Below are positions 16,790 through 25,535 of a stretch of 64,000 bases of DNA, piece after piece (position 1 is the first letter of the stretch; each line of letters starts with the position of its first letter). The notes under the pieces were generated by a model that worked only from the letters and a program-made list of their open reading frames with translations, was not told the origin of the DNA and searched no databases. Origin of the DNA: Caldilineaceae bacterium (lineage in GTDB: Bacteria; Chloroflexota; Anaerolineae; Caldilineales; Caldilineaceae); NCBI GenBank assembly GCA_019637685.1, contig JAHBVF010000002.1, forward strand, positions 186,001-250,000, given 5' to 3'. Made by a program: the position numbers and the translations under genes.

Positions 16790-16853
16790 AAAAAAGTGAA
16801 GCGTGAAACGTGAAATCATTCGATCTTTCTCACGTTTCACGCTTCACTTTTTT
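16790..16853. repeat. GTGAAACGTGA palindrome family, copy 1
   Basis: A perfect 24-bp inverted repeat (16790-16813 against 16830-16853) beginning AAAAAAGTGAAGCGTGAAAC and ending in a T run. It lies between two convergent genes and could work as a bidirectional terminator. Its core GTGAAACGTGA recurs at 20113, 42610 and 55382. Confidence 0.85.
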
Positions 16854-16889
16854 GGCTCAGCAGCCCCTGTCGGGATTCGGGAATTCTTG

Positions 16890-18467
16890 CTACCCCCCAT
16901 ACGCCTCTGCCGCGTGGCGGATGCCTGTGTGCTTGGCCAGATCATTGCTGTAGGTGACCAGATCGTTCCAGCCCAGGTCGGCCAGGCTGCGGTGACCACA
17001 CATGCGCGCAAAATCCTGCAACTGGTGGCGGGTTCCTTCCAGAAAATTGACCAACCGCTTGCTGCTCTGGGCAATCTCAAAACGCTCCCGCAGATCGGCC
17101 CGCTGGGTGGCAATGCCCACTGGACAATTGTTGCTGTTGCACGCCCGGTATTGCTGGCAGCCAATCGCCATCATTGCGCTGGTGGCAATGGCGACCGCGT
17201 CCGCGCCCAGAGCCAGGGCTTTGGCAATGTCCGGTGGCGTGCGGAAACCGCCGGTGACGCAAAGGGTGATGTGGCCCATCCCGTGGCTGTCCAGCCAGCG
17301 GCGGGCGCGGGGCAGGGCATAGACAGTTGGGATGCCGATGTGGTCCTTCACGTGGACCGGGGCCGCACCTGTGCCGCCGGGCCGCCCGTCGATAGTAATA
17401 AAATCCACGCCCAGTTCGCAGGCCGCGGCCAGATCGGCCTCCAGTTTGGACGCGGCAAATTTGATGCCGACAGGAATGCCGGGGTTGACGCTACGAATCC
17501 AATCCACGCGTTCCCGCATCTGGGCCGGGGTGGCGATGTCCGGGAAACGGCTGGGGCTGATGGCGTCCTGGCCCGGTTCCAATCCCCGCACGCGGGCAAT
17601 TTCTTCCGTTACTTTTGCGCCGGGCAGCATACCCCCCAGTCCGGCTTTGGCGCTCTGCCCCATTTTGATCTCAATGGCATCGGCCTTGCGGATGTTTTCT
17701 TCGTTCCAGCCGAAATAGCCGGAGGCCATCTCGAAAACGTAGTATTTGGCCGCGGCTTGCTCCTCTGGCAGCATCCCCCCTTCGCCGCTGCAATTCATTG
17801 TGCCCACCTGGGCCGCGCCCTGGGCCAGGGCAATTTTGGCCTCTTTGGAGAGCGCGCCAAAACTCATGTGGCTGATATACACGGGCAAAGAAAGGCGGAT
17901 GGGGCGGGCAGCCTGGGGGCCGATGACGACTTCGGTGGAGACAGTCTCGTCGTCCAGCAGGGGCGGGTCGGCCAATTGGCCCGGCAGGAAATAGAGGTCG
18001 TCAAAATCGGGTACGGCGCGGGTGGTGCGCAGGGGTTCGGTCTCTTTCCACCTGCCTCTGGCCAATTTGTGAATGGTTTTGATGGCCGGTTCGATGTCCG
18101 CTTCCGCGTGGCGTTCCCAGCGCTTCAGATAGCCTTCCACCACAGGAATCGGCTGCACCGCGTCCGCGTCGATCTCCACCTGGCCGTTGACCTGACGCAC
18201 GGGATAGGTTTCCACCCGGTCTCTGGGATCATAACGGCTGATGCCCGTGCGCACATCAAAATCCCACTGGTGCAGGGGGCAGATGACATCGGAGCCGCTC
18301 AGTTTGCCGTCGCCCAATTGACCGCCCCGGTGGGGGCAACGGTTGTCCAGGGCGTAGAAGTCGCCGTCGTAGTTGGCCAGACAGATGTCCCGTCCATTGA
18401 CAGTGACGATTGTGACGTGGCCGGGGGCGAGATCGGCGGTGGCGAGCAGGGGTGTGTAGGTGGGCAT
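16890..18467 (-). CDS. Rieske domain fused to FMN-binding glutamate synthase domain
   Basis: A 525-residue fusion. Residues 1-110 form a Rieske [2Fe-2S] domain with ligands Cys44-x-His46 (CPHRGG) and Cys63-x2-His66 (CPLHQWDF). Residues about 165-500 are the FMN-binding glutamate synthase barrel: SHMSFGALSKEAK, NCSGEGGM, IKMGQSAKAGLGGMLPG, ITIDGRPGGTGAAP, and the 3Fe-4S type cysteines in CQQYRACNSNNCPVG. The amidotransferase domain of true glutamate synthase is missing, so ammonia or another donor may be used, or the product may differ. The redox partner is unknown. It lies near two glutamine synthetases. Confidence 0.9.
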   Translation of the reverse strand: MPTYTPLLATADLAPGHVTIVTVNGRDICLANYDGDFYALDNRCPHRGGQLGDGKLSGSDVICPLHQWDFDVRTGISRYDPRDRVETYPVRQVNGQVEIDADAVQPIPVVEGYLKRWERHAEADIEPAIKTIHKLARGRWKETEPLRTTRAVPDFDDLYFLPGQLADPPLLDDETVSTEVVIGPQAARPIRLSLPVYISHMSFGALSKEAKIALAQGAAQVGTMNCSGEGGMLPEEQAAAKYYVFEMASGYFGWNEENIRKADAIEIKMGQSAKAGLGGMLPGAKVTEEIARVRGLEPGQDAISPSRFPDIATPAQMRERVDWIRSVNPGIPVGIKFAASKLEADLAAACELGVDFITIDGRPGGTGAAPVHVKDHIGIPTVYALPRARRWLDSHGMGHITLCVTGGFRTPPDIAKALALGADAVAIATSAMMAIGCQQYRACNSNNCPVGIATQRADLRERFEIAQSSKRLVNFLEGTRHQLQDFARMCGHRSLADLGWNDLVTYSNDLAKHTGIRHAAEAYGG

Positions 18468-18595
18468 GGTTTTCTCCGGTGATGAAGGATGGCTGGGCGT
18501 CTCTCTATTCTACTTGCATAGTGTGGAACAGAACAATCCGGGCCAATCAGCCACCCTTCGCCCATCGCGACTCATCTGTCGCTACCTATCGGTCG

Positions 18596-19432
18596 CTACT
18601 CATCCGGATCGGCCAGCACATCTACTGTTGCGCCGGGCGCAGGGCCTTTGTACTCCCCCAGACGGGGTGGGCCGCTGGCACTGCTTGCGCCGGATTTGGC
18701 CGTGCCGTGGCGGGAAAGATTGGAGGCGCTGTTGACCGTCAGTTTCTCCTTGCCCGGTTTGCGGGCGGTGGCCCGCCAGCCCAGAAAAAGGCCGAAGAGC
18801 AGCAGCAGCACAGGCCACCAGGCCAAAAAGACGTTCTCTTGGCTGCGCTCCACCGAAAAGAGAAAGAGACCGAAAACCACCAGCACCACACCGGGGATCA
18901 GCGCCCACCAGAGCCGGGCGCGCCGTCCCAACAGATAGAGCAGGAAAAAGACACCGCCCAGCCCGACGAACAGAAGCGTGCCCAGCGTGTCCGGATTTTC
19001 TGTGCGGCTGCTCAGGGCAATCACCCCGCCCAACACCAGCATAAAACCACCGGGAATCACCGCCCACCAGCGCTCGTCCCGGTCCAGCAGATAGATGTGG
19101 GCAAAGGCCAGGGCCTGTCCCACAAAGAGCAGACCCGCGGTCACCCGCTGGTCCAGGCTCTGAACTGTCGTCAGATAGACCATCCCGGCCAGGGCCAGCA
19201 GCGTCCACGCGGGGATGAGCCGCCACCAATTGCTTGTCTGGGAAAAGTAGCTGGCAAAAAAGCCGATACTGGCCAGCCCCAACAGCCCGGCCAGAACGTA
19301 TTGAAGATAAGGCTCCCAGGCGGTGAAAGTGCCGAGATTGTAGAGCAGCAGCCCCAGCCCGCCCAGCACAAAAGCCCCGGCCCAGGTAAAGCTGCCGACG
19401 CGGTTGTCTTCGTTCCTGTTTTGTGTTGCCAT
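18596..19432 (-). CDS. Multi-pass membrane protein
   Basis: A 278-residue protein with about eight hydrophobic helices between residues 15 and 215 and a polar, Ser/Gly/Pro-rich cytoplasmic tail. Helix-turn units repeat (W-W-x-x-I-P in NWWRLIPAW, RWWAVIPGG and LWWALIPGV at intervals of about 58), suggesting internal duplication of a two-helix unit. No named family recognised. The start has no strong ribosome binding site. Confidence 0.7.
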   Translation of the reverse strand: MATQNRNEDNRVGSFTWAGAFVLGGLGLLLYNLGTFTAWEPYLQYVLAGLLGLASIGFFASYFSQTSNWWRLIPAWTLLALAGMVYLTTVQSLDQRVTAGLLFVGQALAFAHIYLLDRDERWWAVIPGGFMLVLGGVIALSSRTENPDTLGTLLFVGLGGVFFLLYLLGRRARLWWALIPGVVLVVFGLFLFSVERSQENVFLAWWPVLLLLFGLFLGWRATARKPGKEKLTVNSASNLSRHGTAKSGASSASGPPRLGEYKGPAPGATVDVLADPDE

Positions 19433-19657
19433 TTGGCTCCCGATCTAAAAATAAGGACACGGATTTTCACGGATGGAACGGATCGACACGGCGGGACAAA
19501 ATTTGCGTCAATCTGTGCTGATCAGGCTGATGATAGGACAAAAAATGGGACGCTGATTCACGCAGATAGACGCTGATCCGGAGGGGAAATCTGCGTTCCT
19601 CCGCGTTTATCAGCGTCCAGCTTTTTCACTATCAGCCTGATTCCTACAAAACTTGTG
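19433..19657. repeat. Repeat-rich intergenic region
   Basis: No gene is seen. It contains the imperfect palindrome GGACGCTGATT (about 19549) against TATCAGCGTCC (19608-19618), and phrases such as GGACACGGATTTTCACGGAT that resemble repeats at 14335 and 26873. It probably consists of degenerate dispersed repeats. Confidence 0.5.
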
Positions 19658-20053
19658 TCAATCTGTGGTTTCTGCGAAATCTGTGTCCTGCTTTTCATCC
19701 CCATTCCTGGCGGCTTGTGGCTTTTCCTCAATCGGCGTCTCCCAGCCATTCGCTTTGCCAAAACGCCAGGCCGTGAAAGTCTGAAAGCCAAAGAGAAGGG
19801 CCAGCACCCCCCAGATAAGTGTCTGCCACCAGGGGTCCGGCGTGTAGGCCGTGGCTCCACTCAGGCCGACGCCGACGCAGAAAGCAGTCAAACTCAGATT
19901 GAGCGGAACCAAAAAACGGGGCAATCCCCACTGATCCCGCCAACGCCCTTTCTGTTCCGAGCGCAGCCAGTCGGTGTAGCTGAAAGTGGCAAAGACACCG
20001 GCCAGGGCCAGAATCCAGAGAGCGTCGATCATCACATCGGTCATGCTGAACAT
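19658..20053 (-). CDS. Small membrane protein
   Basis: A 131-residue protein with about three hydrophobic helices (8-26, 48-67 and 75-95) and a charged tail. Motifs include FSYTDWLRSEQKGRWRDQWG and WRFGKANGWETP. No family recognised. An alternative start three codons in exists. It shares strand with the xanthine dehydrogenase-like gene but is downstream of it by 140 bases and a palindrome. Confidence 0.65.
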   Translation of the reverse strand: MFSMTDVMIDALWILALAGVFATFSYTDWLRSEQKGRWRDQWGLPRFLVPLNLSLTAFCVGVGLSGATAYTPDPWWQTLIWGVLALLFGFQTFTAWRFGKANGWETPIEEKPQAARNGDEKQDTDFAETTD

Positions 20054-20112
20054 GCGGGTTGATTCCTGGGGAAAGAGAATACGAATCGTACATCGATTTT
20101 ATCTGTCGAACC

Positions 20113-20175
20113 GGAAACGTGATGCCTGAAACGTGAAAACGTTCGGCGATCTCATGTTTCACCCATCACGTTTCT
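20113..20175. repeat. GTGAAACGTGA palindrome family, copy 2
   Basis: GGAAACGTGATGCCTGAAAC and following (20113-20136) pairs imperfectly with TCATGTTTCACCCATCACG and following (20152-20174). It is downstream of the xanthine dehydrogenase-like gene and may serve as its terminator. Core shared with 16790, 42610 and 55382. Confidence 0.75.
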
Positions 20176-20196
20176 AAAACGAAATTGTGCCCTGAA

Positions 20197-22452
20197 TTAG
20201 GAGAGGTTTTCCCTCAATCCCCGCCACACCCGCTCCGGCGTCAGCGGTAGCTCATTATACCAGACGCCCACCGCGTTGTGAATGGCCGCGGCGATGGCGG
20301 GCGCGGTGGGGATAAAAGGCATTTCGGCCATGCCCCGGATGCCCAGCGGCCCTTGCGGGTCGGGGACTTCCAGAATCACGGGCACAATCTCCTCCACCAC
20401 ATCGGCCACGCCGGGGATGAGATAGTTGCTCAGATGGGGCGTCAGGGTGCGCCCGTCCTGCTGGATAAAGTTTTCCAGCAGCGTCCAGCCCACAGACTGG
20501 GCCACCGCGCCTTCGATCTGCCCCTCCACCTGCGCGGGGTTGACCGCCCGGCCCACGTCATTGACGCTGATCAGCCGCTTGACGGTGACGTGGCCCGTCG
20601 CCGTATCCACCTCCACGTCCGCCACCTGCGCGCAATAGCCGTAGGTGATGTTGGGGTCGCTCTCGCCGGTCTCCCGGTCGTAGCCGCTGGTGGGCCGGGG
20701 GTGAAAGACGAAATCGGCTCGCGCTGGCCGTTCTTCGTTGCGCCACTGGGCCAGGGCCTGCGTCGCCGCGCCCAGAATCGCGTTGCCCGCCATAAATGTC
20801 ATGCGGCTGGCCGACGCGCTGCCGCTGGAGCCGGTCACGTCCGTGTCGTGGGCCACCACTTCTACCGCGTCCACATCCAGCCCCAATGCCTCCGCGGCAA
20901 TCTGGGCAAAGGCTGAATGTGCGCCCTGTCCCACCTCCGCGCCCACACAGCCCACCCGCGCCCGCTCAACAACAGAGCCGCCGTGCAGTTCCACCCAGGC
21001 GTGGCATTCCTCTGGGAAGCCCAGGCTAAAGCCCACATTTTTGAAGCAGAGCGCGATGCCCCGGCCTTTGGCCGTAGAGGGATTTGGGATTGGAGATTGG
21101 GGATTGGATGTCCCGTCTCCAATCCCCAATCCCCAGTCCCCAGTCCCCAATTTCCGCCATCCGCCGCGCCGGGCTGCTTCAGCCAAGACTTCCTCCGCGG
21201 TACAGCCAGCGGGGACAGGGCTTCTCGTCGCCAGAATCGAGCCGTCGTGGAGGACGTTGCGCATGCGCAGTTCCACCGGATCGATGCCCAGGGCCGCGGC
21301 CAGTTTGTTCATCTGCCCTTCGGCGGCGAAATGACCCTGGGGCGCGCCAAAGCCCCGAAACGCGCCGCTGGGACAATTGTTGGTGTAGACGGTGCGGGCG
21401 TCCACGTACACATTGGGAATCTCGTACGGCCCCAGACACATAAGCGTGGCGTTGCCCAGGACTTTTGTGCTGGTATAGGCGTAGGCCCCGGCGTCGCTGG
21501 TCACATCCATACGCGCGGCCACAATTTTGCCCTCTTTCGTCGCGCCCCATTGGGCGTGGATCACAAACGGATGGCGCTTGTGATGGCCGCGGATGGACTC
21601 CTCCCGGCTCCAGACAATTTTGACCGGGCGGCCTGTCTTCCAGGCGGCCAGGGCCAGGACGATCTGCACCGAGAGGTCTTCCCGCCCGCCAAACGCGCCG
21701 CCGATGGCTGGATAGCGCACGACGATCTGCTCGGCGGGCAAGCCCAGGGCGTGGGCGATCTGTGCCTGGTCCTCGTGCATCCACTGGCCCGCGGCAATGA
21801 CTTCGATGCGCCCGTCCTCCCGCACAAAGGCCAGCCCGGCCTCCGGCTGCAAATAGGCGTGCTCCTGGGCGTGGGTGCGATAGGTATCCTCCACAATTAC
21901 ATCGGCCTGGGCAAAAGCCGCGTCTACATCGCCCCGGCGCAGGTGATATTCCAGCAGCAGATTGGAAGAGGCGTCCCGCTGGCCGTAGGGGAAGCGGCTG
22001 AAGGGGTGGGGGTGGATGAGCGGTGCGTCGCTTTGCAGCGCGGCCACCGGATCGGTGACGACTGGCAGTTCGGTATATTCGACAATCACCCGTTGGGCAG
22101 CGGTTTTGGCCTGGGCTTCGGTTTCCGCCACGACGACCGCCAGGTGATCCGCTTCCCAGCGCACAGTCTGGGCCTGGGCTGTGCTGCCCGGCCCACAGAG
22201 CACGGGCTGATCGGGCAGAATCAGCCCGTATTCATTCACCGGCACATCCGCCGCGGTGAGGACAGCGATGACACCGGGCGCGGCCAGGGCGGGGGCGGTG
22301 TCGATGCGGTGGATGTGGGCGTGGGGCGCGGGCGCGTAGACAATCGCCAGCCACGCCTGTTCCGGCAGGTCGATGTCCCCGGCATAGGCGGCCCGGCCCG
22401 TCACTTTTTCCACCGCGTCCCGGCGCTGGATGCTGCTGCCGACTGCGCGCAT
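20197..22452 (-). CDS. Xanthine dehydrogenase family molybdenum-binding subunit
   Basis: A 751-residue aldehyde oxidase/xanthine dehydrogenase large subunit, the molybdopterin and substrate subunit of a molybdenum hydroxylase. Family blocks are [23 protein letters not shown] at the N-terminus, [13 protein letters not shown] for the Mo site, [14 protein letters not shown], and [23 protein letters not shown] near the C-terminus, with [26 protein letters not shown] at the end. FAD and [2Fe-2S] subunits are not adjacent. A palindromic repeat at 21081-21152 is translated in frame as an extra loop of about 25 residues. It starts 28 bases after fmt ends. Confidence 0.92.
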   Translation of the reverse strand: MRAVGSSIQRRDAVEKVTGRAAYAGDIDLPEQAWLAIVYAPAPHAHIHRIDTAPALAAPGVIAVLTAADVPVNEYGLILPDQPVLCGPGSTAQAQTVRWEADHLAVVVAETEAQAKTAAQRVIVEYTELPVVTDPVAALQSDAPLIHPHPFSRFPYGQRDASSNLLLEYHLRRGDVDAAFAQADVIVEDTYRTHAQEHAYLQPEAGLAFVREDGRIEVIAAGQWMHEDQAQIAHALGLPAEQIVVRYPAIGGAFGGREDLSVQIVLALAAWKTGRPVKIVWSREESIRGHHKRHPFVIHAQWGATKEGKIVAARMDVTSDAGAYAYTSTKVLGNATLMCLGPYEIPNVYVDARTVYTNNCPSGAFRGFGAPQGHFAAEGQMNKLAAALGIDPVELRMRNVLHDGSILATRSPVPAGCTAEEVLAEAARRGGWRKLGTGDWGLGIGDGTSNPQSPIPNPSTAKGRGIALCFKNVGFSLGFPEECHAWVELHGGSVVERARVGCVGAEVGQGAHSAFAQIAAEALGLDVDAVEVVAHDTDVTGSSGSASASRMTFMAGNAILGAATQALAQWRNEERPARADFVFHPRPTSGYDRETGESDPNITYGYCAQVADVEVDTATGHVTVKRLISVNDVGRAVNPAQVEGQIEGAVAQSVGWTLLENFIQQDGRTLTPHLSNYLIPGVADVVEEIVPVILEVPDPQGPLGIRGMAEMPFIPTAPAIAAAIHNAVGVWYNELPLTPERVWRGLRENLS
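21081..21152. repeat. In-frame palindromic repeat inside the molybdenum subunit gene
   Basis: On the plus strand GATTGGGATTGGAGATTGGG and following (21081-21108) is nearly complementary to TCCAATCCCCAATCCCCAGT and following (21118-21150), with a 9-base loop. It encodes [20 protein letters not shown] on the minus strand and keeps the frame. Family members normally pass directly from GGW(R/K) to KGRGIA here, so this looks like an inserted mobile palindromic element. Confidence 0.7.
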
Positions 22453-22479
22453 GGTTTTTGCTCCTCCGCTCTACAATTT

Positions 22480-23436
22480 CTATTCCAACCGGCTGCCCAC
22501 AAAATCCAGCGCGCCGTTGAGAAAACTGTTGATATCCATCGCCCGTTTGCCCGCGGGCTGCACAGTCACCAGCCCCAGTAGACCGTCGCCCGTGCCCACA
22601 GCCACCCCATCGCTGACAGCCACAACTGCGCCGGGCTGTGCGCGCCCTTCGAGAACCGTCGCCCGCCAAATCTTGAAGTTCTGCCCCTTCCACAGGGAAA
22701 AAGCCGAAGGCCAGGGCGTATAGGCCCGGACCATCCGCTCGATGAGGGCCGCGGGTTGCGTCCAGTCGATCCGCCCGTCCCCCTTCTTTACCAGCGAACA
22801 GGTGGAAACAGCGCCGGGCAGCTCCGCCTGATCCACAGGGGCAATCTCTCCGGCCAGCCAGCGGGGCAGAGATTCTATGAGCAGGGCCGCGCCCTGGGCA
22901 GCCAGTTTGTCACTGAGAGACGCGGTGGTGTCATCTGGGTTGATTGCCATTTTGGCCTGGGCCAGCATTGGCCCAGTGTCCATCCCCACATCCATCAGCA
23001 TCAGTGTGACGCCGGTCTCCGCTTCGCCCGCCAGCAGAGAGGCGGTGATGGGGGACGCGCCCCGCCACGCGGGCAGCAGGCTGGCGTGGATGTTCAGACA
23101 GCCAAAGGTGGGAATCTCCAGCACGGATTGGGGCAAAATTTGGCCGTAGGCGGCCACAACCATCACATCGGGAGCCAGAGCGCGCAAGGCTTCGATGGCC
23201 TGCGCGTCCCGGCGCAGACGGCCCGGCTGTAGCACAGGCAGGTCGTGGGCCAGGGCGTATTCCTTCACCGGACTCATCACCATTCGTTTGCCCCGGCCCG
23301 CGGGTCGGTCCGGCTGGGTGACAACGCCGACAACCTCCCAATTGCGGGTTTTGCCACTTTCGTGCAGCGCGGCCAGGGCAGGCACGGCAAAGTCTGGTGT
23401 GCCCATATAAACAATGCGTGTGGTTTCCCTGTCCAT
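22480..23436 (-). CDS. fmt: Methionyl-tRNA formyltransferase
   Basis: A 318-residue enzyme that formylates initiator Met-tRNA with 10-formyl-THF. Visible are IVYMGTPDFAVPAL at the start, QPDRPAGRGKRM, the catalytic Asn115 and His117 in CLNIHASLLPAWRGASPI, the catalytic Asp in LMLMDVGMDTGPML, and a C-terminal OB-fold region with RAYTPWPSAF. The length is normal. I chose the ATG at 23436 with AAGGGGG upstream. Peptide deformylase (def), often adjacent, is not here. Confidence 0.96.
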   Translation of the reverse strand: MDRETTRIVYMGTPDFAVPALAALHESGKTRNWEVVGVVTQPDRPAGRGKRMVMSPVKEYALAHDLPVLQPGRLRRDAQAIEALRALAPDVMVVAAYGQILPQSVLEIPTFGCLNIHASLLPAWRGASPITASLLAGEAETGVTLMLMDVGMDTGPMLAQAKMAINPDDTTASLSDKLAAQGAALLIESLPRWLAGEIAPVDQAELPGAVSTCSLVKKGDGRIDWTQPAALIERMVRAYTPWPSAFSLWKGQNFKIWRATVLEGRAQPGAVVAVSDGVAVGTGDGLLGLVTVQPAGKRAMDINSFLNGALDFVGSRLE

Positions 23437-23640
23437 TGCCGCCCCCTTATGGCTGTCCACAAATCTTTAAATCCTTAAGCCCATCCCATTGTAGCACAAA
23501 CGGCGCCTCCCTCTTCTTTGCGAAACTTTCCATTGCCGGCTGCGTATTGCTGAACGACGGGTATTCTGTCCTCTCCCTCGAAGACAGAAACCCACTGAAT
23601 AGATAAAGCAAACGCGCAAGCGATGACGCAGGAGGTCCGT

Positions 23641-24312
23641 GTGGAGAGCGACAACGGGAGAGAAACAGTGGATAGCCGGGATGAAGTGCTGAGCGAAGGG
23701 CTGGCCCAGCCGCCAGAGCAGGCAACAGAACAGAAAATAGAGAAGGAAGTAGAGAAAGAAGCAGAGAAAGAAGCAGAGAAAGAAGTGGCAATGGATGTAG
23801 AAAATGTGAACGATTGGGCCGACGATTCCGCCAGCCCCACAGAGCGGGTGGCTTCCAGCGCCAGAGAACAGGCGAGCGCGGCGGCGGATGCCCTGCGCCG
23901 GGGCGAGTTTATGCGGGACGCCGCGGTGGACCCGGAGGCGAACAGCGACGACCGGCTGATCGCCCTGCTCTGTTATGTGACCCAAATGGTCATCCCGCTG
24001 GTGATGCCTGTGCTGGTGCTGATGAGCGAGAGCAGCAAAAAGCGGCCCTTCCAGCGCTTTCACGCGGTGCAGAGCCTGGCCCTGGTCAGCCTTTTTGTGC
24101 TGGTCAGCCTGCTGGTCACTATCGGCACGGCCATCATCAGTGTCATTCCGGTGGTGGGCTGGCTCATCGGCCTGACGGTTCTCTGCCTCAGCCCCATTGC
24201 GGTGCTGATGGGCTATTTTGCCGTGGGCTACTACGGCTTCCAGTCCTATCAGGGCAAGCGCTTTGGCATCCCTGGCCTGACCAGTTTTTTGCGGGATCAG
24301 GGCTGGATTTAG
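23641..24312 (+). CDS. DUF4870 domain membrane protein with acidic repeat N-terminus
   Basis: About 223 residues. The C-terminal half is a DUF4870/Tic20-like membrane domain: DDRLIALLCYVTQMVIPLVMPVL, RFHAVQSLALVSLF and a final GYYGFQSYQGKRFGIPGL, with three to four helices. The N-terminal half is a charged, probably coiled-coil region built on short Glu-Lys repeats (KEVEKEAEKEAEKEV). I favour the GTG at 23641 because AGGAGG lies 5 bases upstream; an ATG at 23623 would add six residues. A terminator follows. Confidence 0.82.
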   Translation: MESDNGRETVDSRDEVLSEGLAQPPEQATEQKIEKEVEKEAEKEAEKEVAMDVENVNDWADDSASPTERVASSAREQASAAADALRRGEFMRDAAVDPEANSDDRLIALLCYVTQMVIPLVMPVLVLMSESSKKRPFQRFHAVQSLALVSLFVLVSLLVTIGTAIISVIPVVGWLIGLTVLCLSPIAVLMGYFAVGYYGFQSYQGKRFGIPGLTSFLRDQGWI

Positions 24313-24323
24313 AGGAAACATTT

Positions 24324-24363
24324 AGACCTGCCAGATTTTCCGAAACCTGGCAGGTCTTTTTTG
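24324..24363 (+). terminator. Intrinsic terminator (AGACCTGCC type)
   Basis: AGACCTGCCAG (24324-24334) pairs with CTGGCAGGTCT (24347-24357), followed by TTTTTT. The same stem sequence recurs in the longer hairpin at 39880-39936. Confidence 0.88.
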
Positions 24364-24365
24364 AT

Positions 24366-24782
24366 CTACGCGGCCAGCGGTTCGTCGATCCGAATCGTCA
24401 GATCGACAGCCGGTTTGAGGGTATTGGCAACGATACAGGCCCGTTCGGAAATAAGCATCAGCTTTTCCAACAGTTCCCTGTCGGCATAGCGGGCGTGAAT
24501 CGTCATCTGTATGGCGCTGAAACGGGCGGGCGCGCTCTCCAGTGTGCCATCAATTTCAATCCGCACATCCGACACATCCGCGCTTCTGGCTTTGATGGCG
24601 GCCAGCAGATTGCTCATAAAGCAGCCGCCCAAAGAGACGAGCAGCAGTTCGCCCCCCATCGCCCCCCGATCTTCGCCCTCCTTGGCAACAGGCCGATCGA
24701 CCAGAACGGAATGCTGACGCACCTTTCCTTCGGATGTGGCGAGGCCAATCTGAGAAACTTCTACGCTAATCACTGCGGCCAT
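24366..24782 (-). CDS. OsmC/Ohr family protein
   Basis: A 138-residue thiol-dependent peroxidase-type protein. The two redox cysteines are Cys54 (SLGGCFMSNLL) and Cys115 (SERACIVANTL), in the places expected for OsmC proteins that reduce organic hydroperoxides. ELLLVSLGGC is the family signature. A promoter-like sequence lies 36 bases upstream. Substrate choice (OsmC, Ohr or the YhfA group) is not resolved. Confidence 0.9.
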   Translation of the reverse strand: MAAVISVEVSQIGLATSEGKVRQHSVLVDRPVAKEGEDRGAMGGELLLVSLGGCFMSNLLAAIKARSADVSDVRIEIDGTLESAPARFSAIQMTIHARYADRELLEKLMLISERACIVANTLKPAVDLTIRIDEPLAA

Positions 24783-24817
24783 ATCTGTGCTCCTTCGGTG
24801 TGGTGGTTGTCTGGGGT

Positions 24818-24846
24818 ATACTACAGGTGGTTGGCCCAGATGCCAA
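24818..24846 (-). promoter_or_regulatory. Promoter candidate for the OsmC gene
   Basis: Minus strand TTGGCA (24846-24841), a 17-base spacer, TAGTAT (24823-24818). Spacing is optimal and each hexamer differs from consensus by one or two bases. Confidence 0.45.
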
Positions 24847-24992
24847 GCAGCCAGGTGGTTTTTTGCGTCGGCTGGGTGTCAGTCCGCTGTCCGGCGACAG
24901 TGTGGGTGCTCTGGTAGAATGGCAATTGTTCACCGTTGATTTTCGCTTGACCACCCACGAACCCGCGGACCAAACCACCCGGGAGGTGTCTG

Positions 24993-25448
24993 ATGTTTGA
25001 ATACTCCAATAATGCCCTGCTCTTGTGGGGCTGGATTGTGCTGGCCCTGATCTTCTTTGCCGCTGAGATATTCACGGCTGGGTTTGTGCTTCTCTGTTTT
25101 GGCGTCGGCGCGCTGGCCGCAGCAGGGGCCGCCTATTTGGGCCTGGGTTTGGGCTGGCAATTGATCGCCTTTATCGTGGCATCGATCGCCGCGGTCCTGC
25201 TCTCCCGCCCCTTTGCCGAGCGCGTCACATCCACAGGCCCCCAGCAGGTGGCAGTGGATCGGGTACTGGGTAAACGGGCTGTGGTGCTGAAAGCCATTGA
25301 CCCAATCGCCAACACGGGGATGGTGCGGGTGGACACCGAAGAATGGCGGGCTGAGAGTGTGGATCACGGAAGTATTGCCAAGGACAGTGTGGTGGAGGTG
25401 ATGGGTGTGGATGGGGTGCGTTTGCAGGTACGGCGTATCACCGAATAG
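24993..25448 (+). CDS. NfeD family membrane protein
   Basis: A 151-residue protein with three membrane helices in the first 75 residues (LLWGWIVLALIFFAAEIF and following) and a C-terminal OB-fold NfeD domain (VLGKRAVVLKAIDPIANTGMVRVDTEEWRAES). NfeD proteins pair with stomatin-like proteins in membrane microdomains. The slipin gene follows 87 bases downstream on the same strand, which supports the pairing. The start has GGGAGG upstream. Confidence 0.92.
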   Translation: MFEYSNNALLLWGWIVLALIFFAAEIFTAGFVLLCFGVGALAAAGAAYLGLGLGWQLIAFIVASIAAVLLSRPFAERVTSTGPQQVAVDRVLGKRAVVLKAIDPIANTGMVRVDTEEWRAESVDHGSIAKDSVVEVMGVDGVRLQVRRITE

Positions 25449-25535
25449 ATAAGGGAATCAGCCAGCCAGTAAACTGATCGATTTGTTGATTGTGCTTCAT
25501 TGAAAAAAGCAGACCTATTGCATAGGAGACTTCTC

